Positions 60,071 through 64,000 of a DNA stretch of 64,000 nucleotides are shown piece by piece. Both the position numbers and the translations under genes were made by a program. Position 1 is the first letter of the stretch, and every line of letters starts with the position of its first letter. The notes beneath the pieces were generated by a model. The model searched no databases, was not told where the DNA came from, and worked only from the letters and a program-made list of their open reading frames with translations. Origin of the DNA: Chlamydiae bacterium Ga0074140 (GTDB taxonomy: Bacteria > Chlamydiota > Chlamydiia > Chlamydiales > Rhabdochlamydiaceae); assembly GCA_001464115.1 (NCBI GenBank), contig LNES01000006.1, positions 248,001 to 312,000 of the forward strand, read 5' to 3'.

Positions 60071-63000
60071 ACCTTCTTGAGAAGAGCTCTTCGCTTGAGC
60101 TCTTTAAGCAAACAATTCGTGAAAAACCTTCGCTTCTCATCGAAGGGCTCTGGGACGCACCCAAAGCGTGCCTATTGAACCTTGCACAGAAGGCCACCGG
60201 AAAAAACATCCTCGTGATTACAGGAGAGATGCGCGAAAATAGACTGTTCGACGATCTCCTCTATTTCAGCAAAACCTCTCCACTCTCTTTCCCCTCGTGG
60301 GAAACGCTCCCTGGCGAAGAGATCGCTCCTAGCCATGACATCGTTGGCAAGCGCTTTGAAATCATGCATAAACTTCTAAATGATCAAGGACCTCATCTAC
60401 TTCTTTGCCCCCTCCAGGCCTGCCTCCAAAAGCTCCCCTCTAAAGAGGAGCTCATCCCGCTTTTTCAAAGACTACAGGTTGGAAGTACACTTACTTTTGA
60501 AGCTTTGGCGACTTTTTTAACTTCACTTGGTTATCGACGCACGGCAACCGTTTCCGACAAGGGAGAATTTGCGATCCGCGGCAGCCTCGTCGATATCTTT
60601 CCTGTGGTTGCTCTTCAGCCCTACCGCATCGATTTTTTTGGCGATACAATCGAATCGATCCGTGTATTCGATGCTGGGTCGCAAAAGACGATCCGCAAAG
60701 AGGAGTCTCTTTTCCTCTGCCCCGCATCGGAATTAGAGCTATTACGCAAAGAAAAAGAACCCACAAGTATTTTAGATTTCCTGGGGCCAAACACAATCAT
60801 CGTCTTTGATGACCTGCTGGCGCTCGAAGACAAGTATGTCGCCTTTAAAGGGATGCCAGGCGCCTCCTCACGCCTCTTTCTCTCCTTCGAAGAGCTCCTA
60901 AAAGCTGCCATCTCCAACACAAAACTCTTTTGGACCAAGGAACCGATCGAAGCACTCGCCGAAGTGCATGTGAGCAGCCGCACAGGTCGACAATTTTACA
61001 CCGGAAAAGATCCCTTCCAAAATTTGAGCTTCCCCCTGTTCGACCAGCAGATAAAAACGGTGCGCTGGCACCACCCATTCCGCGAGGTGGTAGACTATTT
61101 TTCTCCGCTTGATAATCGCGCCTCCCTCTCTCCAGAGGAGATGCTGCTTGATCTTGCGCGCACAAAAAAACCTGTCCACTTCTTATGCGCGACACCTTCT
61201 GAGGAGCGCGCCTTCAAAGAGAAGGTCGAAAAAGCTGGGGTGGCACTTCCTGCAGAAACAATATTCGAACAAGGCTATCTCTCCAGTGGTTTTGTGCTTC
61301 CTGAAATCGATCTTGCGCTCGTTCCGATGACAGAATTTACACATCGGCTACGCACACGACGTGAAAAGTCGCGCGCTGTCTCCCATATCCCGACCTCCGA
61401 ATTTCATGAACTCGTTCCTGGTGATGTTGCCGTCCACTTCCATCACGGAATCGGAAAGTTTCTCGGCACCGAAAAACGGCCCAACCACCTTGGCCAAGAG
61501 ACAGAATTTCTCGTGCTCGAGTATGCAGAGAAGAGCAAACTCTACGTGCCGATCGCGCAATCGCATCTCGTCTCTCGTTATATCGGAGCGAAGGAGGAAA
61601 CCCCCTCTTTTTCTGTTCTCGGAACCAACCGTTGGCAGAGAACACGACAAAACGCTCAAAAAGCCATTTTGGGTTACGCCCAAGATCTCCTCCGCATGAA
61701 TGCCGAGCGAGAGATTGCCGGAGGATTTCCCTTCCCCTCCGATGGTGAAGAGATGCGCTCCTTTGAATCTGACTTCCCCTTTGAAGAGACCGAAGATCAA
61801 CTGCGCGCCATCGAAGATATTAAAAACAACATGTGCTCAACAAAGGCAATGGATCGCCTCATTTGCGGCGATGTCGGCTATGGAAAAACAGAAGTCGCCA
61901 TGCGCGCCGCCTTTAAAGCCGTTGTTGACGGCAAAAAGCAGGTCGCCGTTCTTGTTCCCACAACCGTTCTCGCTCTTCAACACTATGAAACGTTCAAAGA
62001 ACGGATGGCAAACTACCCGATCAACATTGGACACATCTCTCGCTTCACCTCTGCCAAAGAGGCGAAAGAAACCCTGAAAAAAACAGAGCATGGTGGCGTC
62101 GACATCTTGATCGGCACACACAGACTCCTCAGCCAGGATATCAAGTTTAAAGATCTCGGCCTCATCATCATCGACGAGGAGCAGCGATTTGGCGTGCGCG
62201 CGAAAGAAAAACTCAAAGCGATGAAGGCTGGCGTGGATTGTCTCACGCTCACCGCAACGCCCATTCCTCGCACGCTCTATTTCACGCTCATCGGCGCCAA
62301 AGAGATCTCCACCATCAATACACCCCCCTTTGATCGCCTTCCCGTCAAAACGATTCTCGCCGAAAGAGAGAACGAAACAATCCAAAATGCACTCTTGCGC
62401 GAACTCTCAAGAGATGGACAAGCCTTTTTCATCCATAATCGGATCGAAAGCATTTTTCTTGTCGCTGATGAGCTTCAAAAGCTCGTTCCTCAAGCGCGCA
62501 TCCTCACAGGTCATGGCGGCATGAGCGCCGAAGAGCTCGACTCGGTCTTCCACGCCTTTAAAAATGGATCCGCTGACATCCTCGTCTCTACCACCATCGT
62601 CGAAAACGGTGTCGACATCCCCAACGCTAACACCATTCTGGTCGATCGGTCGGACACATTTGGTCTCGCAGATCTCTATCAGCTCCGCGGACGCGTCGGC
62701 AGATGGAACCGTCCCGCTTACGCCTACTTCCTCGTCGCTCAAAGACGAGAGCTATCCGAAGTCTCTCGAAAACGCCTGCAAGCACTCATAGAGGCTTCAG
62801 GCTTTGGCGGTGGCATGAAGATCGCCATGCGAGACCTTGAGATCCGTGGCGCCGGAGATATCCTCGGTACCGAGCAATCTGGACAAGTCTCCTCGATCGG
62901 CTTTCACCTCTACTGCAAACTTTTAAGACGCACCATCGAAGCGATGCGCAAAAAAGTCGCCTTCTCCTTCAATGAAACGAAGATGGAATTTGATTTCCGC

Positions 63001-63342
63001 GCGCATTTTCCCGAAAGCTACATCGCTGAATCCTCTCTCCGCATGGAGCTCTACCATCGCCTCGGCGAGTGCTCCTCCCTCGAAGAGATCAATGCAATCC
63101 TTGCGGAAATTCAAGACCGCTTTGGTCCTGCACCACAAGAGGTGATCTGGCTCTACCATCTCACACGCGTTCGCTTCGTTGCCTCGCAGCTGCAGTTCCT
63201 GCTCTTGAAATTCGACACCAAGACGCTCTATGCAGAAAAACAGACAGCCTCCGAAGTTGTAAAGAAACGCCTGCTATTGAAAGAGATGAAAGACCCGGCA
63301 GCGCTTGAAAAAGAAGTTGTGGGGCTCTTGGGAGAGTTTTAA
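60058..63342 (+). CDS. mfd: transcription-repair coupling factor Mfd
   Basis: 1094 aa. It removes stalled RNA polymerase and recruits UvrA. Order: UvrB-like N-terminal region (FAIRGSLVDIFPVVALQPYR), RNA-polymerase-interaction domain (VHFHHGIGKFLGTEKR), SF2 translocase with ICGDVGYGKTEVAMRAAFK and IIDEEQRFGVRAKEKLKAM, motif VI QLRGRVGRWNRPAYAYF, and the C-terminal TRCF domain. GTG 60058 is the likely start (no better in-frame Met nearby), overlapping alaS by 13 bases. alaS-mfd adjacency is chlamydial (CT749/CT748 from memory). Confidence 0.97.
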   Translation: MQPLDLLEKSSSLELFKQTIREKPSLLIEGLWDAPKACLLNLAQKATGKNILVITGEMRENRLFDDLLYFSKTSPLSFPSWETLPGEEIAPSHDIVGKRFEIMHKLLNDQGPHLLLCPLQACLQKLPSKEELIPLFQRLQVGSTLTFEALATFLTSLGYRRTATVSDKGEFAIRGSLVDIFPVVALQPYRIDFFGDTIESIRVFDAGSQKTIRKEESLFLCPASELELLRKEKEPTSILDFLGPNTIIVFDDLLALEDKYVAFKGMPGASSRLFLSFEELLKAAISNTKLFWTKEPIEALAEVHVSSRTGRQFYTGKDPFQNLSFPLFDQQIKTVRWHHPFREVVDYFSPLDNRASLSPEEMLLDLARTKKPVHFLCATPSEERAFKEKVEKAGVALPAETIFEQGYLSSGFVLPEIDLALVPMTEFTHRLRTRREKSRAVSHIPTSEFHELVPGDVAVHFHHGIGKFLGTEKRPNHLGQETEFLVLEYAEKSKLYVPIAQSHLVSRYIGAKEETPSFSVLGTNRWQRTRQNAQKAILGYAQDLLRMNAEREIAGGFPFPSDGEEMRSFESDFPFEETEDQLRAIEDIKNNMCSTKAMDRLICGDVGYGKTEVAMRAAFKAVVDGKKQVAVLVPTTVLALQHYETFKERMANYPINIGHISRFTSAKEAKETLKKTEHGGVDILIGTHRLLSQDIKFKDLGLIIIDEEQRFGVRAKEKLKAMKAGVDCLTLTATPIPRTLYFTLIGAKEISTINTPPFDRLPVKTILAERENETIQNALLRELSRDGQAFFIHNRIESIFLVADELQKLVPQARILTGHGGMSAEELDSVFHAFKNGSADILVSTTIVENGVDIPNANTILVDRSDTFGLADLYQLRGRVGRWNRPAYAYFLVAQRRELSEVSRKRLQALIEASGFGGGMKIAMRDLEIRGAGDILGTEQSGQVSSIGFHLYCKLLRRTIEAMRKKVAFSFNETKMEFDFRAHFPESYIAESSLRMELYHRLGECSSLEEINAILAEIQDRFGPAPQEVIWLYHLTRVRFVASQLQFLLLKFDTKTLYAEKQTASEVVKKRLLLKEMKDPAALEKEVVGLLGEF

Positions 63343-63365
63343 GAGATGAATGAGCGGAGCGAATT

Positions 63366-63396
63366 CCTTGGAGTGCGGCGCTCAGCGCCGCCTTGG
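63366..63396. repeat. palindromic GC-rich intergenic repeat, copy C
   Basis: CCTTGGAGTGCGGCGCT-CAGCGCCGCCTTGG is a self-palindromic copy in reverse orientation, 24 bases after mfd. Its inner GCGGCGCT/AGCGCCGC stem resembles copy D at 63439-63467, of which it is nearly the reverse complement. Confidence 0.75.
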
Positions 63397-63429
63397 CATT
63401 AAGGACAAACTTGTTTAATTAATAGTCTG

Positions 63430-63467
63430 TGAAAAATTAAGGCGGCGCAAAGCGCCGCACTCCAAGG
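63430..63467 (-). terminator. terminator of amn formed by palindromic repeat, copy D
   Basis: AAGGCGGCGCAAAGCGCCGC (63439-63458) followed by ACTCCAAGG to 63467. Read on the minus strand the stem GCGGCGC-TTT-GCGCCGC is followed by CTTAATTTTTC, so it works as an intrinsic terminator for amn. Together with copy C it forms an inverted pair around 42 bases of A+T-rich sequence. Confidence 0.7.
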
Positions 63468-63481
63468 CGCTTCGCGCAGGC

Positions 63482-64000
63482 TTATTTTCTTTCGGGAGGC
63501 TTCAAGAGTCCGATGTTTCGGTGGTAGGCGCCTTTGACGTTGCGCGCTTGCATCTCGCGCGCATACTTGAGAACCGCGATCCCCTTTTCAACATGGTCGG
63601 GCATGTGCTGCTCGTAGACAAACTCTGAGCTCTTTTTGGTTTTGATACCGCTGTTATTGAGCGGGAGATCAGAGACGAGAAGAAGGGCGCCGAGCGTGAA
63701 TTTGCGCTTGTAACTGGCGATAAAAAGGGTTGCGCACTCCATTTCGATTGCTTGTGCGCGGCTCATCTTGAGGCGTGTTTTAAAATCCTCGTTAAACTCC
63801 CAAAAACGCATGTTGGTGGTATAGGTAATGCCGATGTGGTAGGTCGTTTTCTGTTTTTCAAGAACATCGGTCACAGCTTTTTGCATGAGGAAGTTCGCGA
63901 GCGCAGGAACCTCTGGTGGAAAGTAGAAATCTGACGTCCCCTCATCGCGGATGCTGGCTACAGGAACGAAATAGTCACCGACCTGGTAGCGACGGCGAAG
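63482..64000 (-). CDS. amn: AMP nucleosidase, partial (3' part)
   Basis: 172 codons are inside the window; the frame stays open to base 64000, so the N-terminal part lies beyond it. The visible part reads VPVASIRDEGTSDFYFPPEV, then TTNMRFWEFNEDF, EMECATLFIASYKRKFTLGA, LLVSDLPLNNSGIKTKKSS and HRNIGLL, typical of the nucleoside-phosphorylase-like C-terminal domain that hydrolyses AMP to adenine and ribose 5-phosphate. C. trachomatis has amn next to tkt (CT751, from memory). The first Met at 63886 is internal and not the start. Confidence 0.9.
   Translation of the reverse strand, partial: LRRRYQVGDYFVPVASIRDEGTSDFYFPPEVPALANFLMQKAVTDVLEKQKTTYHIGITYTTNMRFWEFNEDFKTRLKMSRAQAIEMECATLFIASYKRKFTLGALLLVSDLPLNNSGIKTKKSSEFVYEQHMPDHVEKGIAVLKYAREMQARNVKGAYHRNIGLLKPPERK

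Noticed and set aside
37213..63430. Shared 12-mer TTAATAGTCTGT before parE and after mfd
   Set aside because: Two short A+T-rich matches in 64 kb can arise by chance and nothing around them is similar.

Overview
The window is a dense, single-chromosome-like stretch from a chlamydia outside the family Chlamydiaceae (order Parachlamydiales; the moderate G+C, clearly above C. trachomatis by eye, would suit a Criblamydiaceae- or Waddlia-like genome, but this is inference). The chlamydial assignment rests on gene order and on lineage markers. clpC, mnmA, the paired ptsN genes, dut, accD and sodA, followed further on by rnc, radA and a short hemC, reproduce the C. trachomatis CT285-CT299 block as I recall it. 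hemE, tkt, alaS, mfd and amn reproduce CT747-CT751, and the parE/parC pair matches CT661/CT660. An LL-diaminopimelate aminotransferase and an ADP/ATP (NTT-type) translocase are further markers. No rRNA, tRNA, CRISPR array, phage or replication origin was recognised.

Layout. 0-5 kb: an unknown 619-aa protein, a small secreted protein, archaeal/eukaryal-type proS, a lipoate ligase-like gene and a DUF1653 gene. 5-19 kb: clpC with a DoxX-like membrane gene, a P-type Mg-ATPase/permease/hydrolase operon, mnmA, a complete EmrAB-type efflux operon and an amino-acid permease. 19-23 kb: the conserved hemD, sodA, accD, dut, ptsN, ptsN run. 23-34 kb: accessory genes mixed with housekeeping ones, namely two proteins with a possible F-box-like N-terminus, a LysR/NTT divergent pair, hemC-radA-rnc with an inverted-repeat-bounded four-helix-bundle gene inserted between radA and rnc, a family-10 glycosyltransferase, dapL and a Fic protein behind a repeated operator-like array. 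34-41 kb: hemG, an apparently C-terminally shortened hemF ending at a 161-bp palindromic element, an SDR gene and parE/parC. 41-45 kb: dsbB and a secreted TPR protein ending in a probable polymorphic-toxin type 50 domain with a duplicated-domain partner that looks like its immunity protein. 45-50 kb: cyoABCDE plus two membrane genes. 50-64 kb: a transglutaminase-like secreted protein, an unknown 595-aa protein with a possible nuclease motif, hemE, tkt, alaS, mfd and the 3' part of amn.

Functional picture. The organism appears to import host ATP but also to respire oxygen with a bo-type quinol oxidase. Five heme-synthesis genes (hemD, C, G, F, E) plus heme O synthase (cyoE) would supply that oxidase. 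sodA fits an aerobic lifestyle. Host interaction and competition are suggested by the Fic enzyme, the possible F-box-like proteins, the exported family-10 glycosyltransferase and the toxin/immunity pair.

The best candidates for undescribed biology are the toxin/immunity cassette (41960-44537), the four-helix-bundle unit bounded by 31-bp inverted repeats (28905-29369), the palindromic element at the end of hemF (36095-36255), the structured 327-bp intergenic element (26533-26859) and the operator-like array in front of fic (32838-32956). All family assignments come from motif recognition by eye; no database search or structure prediction was run.
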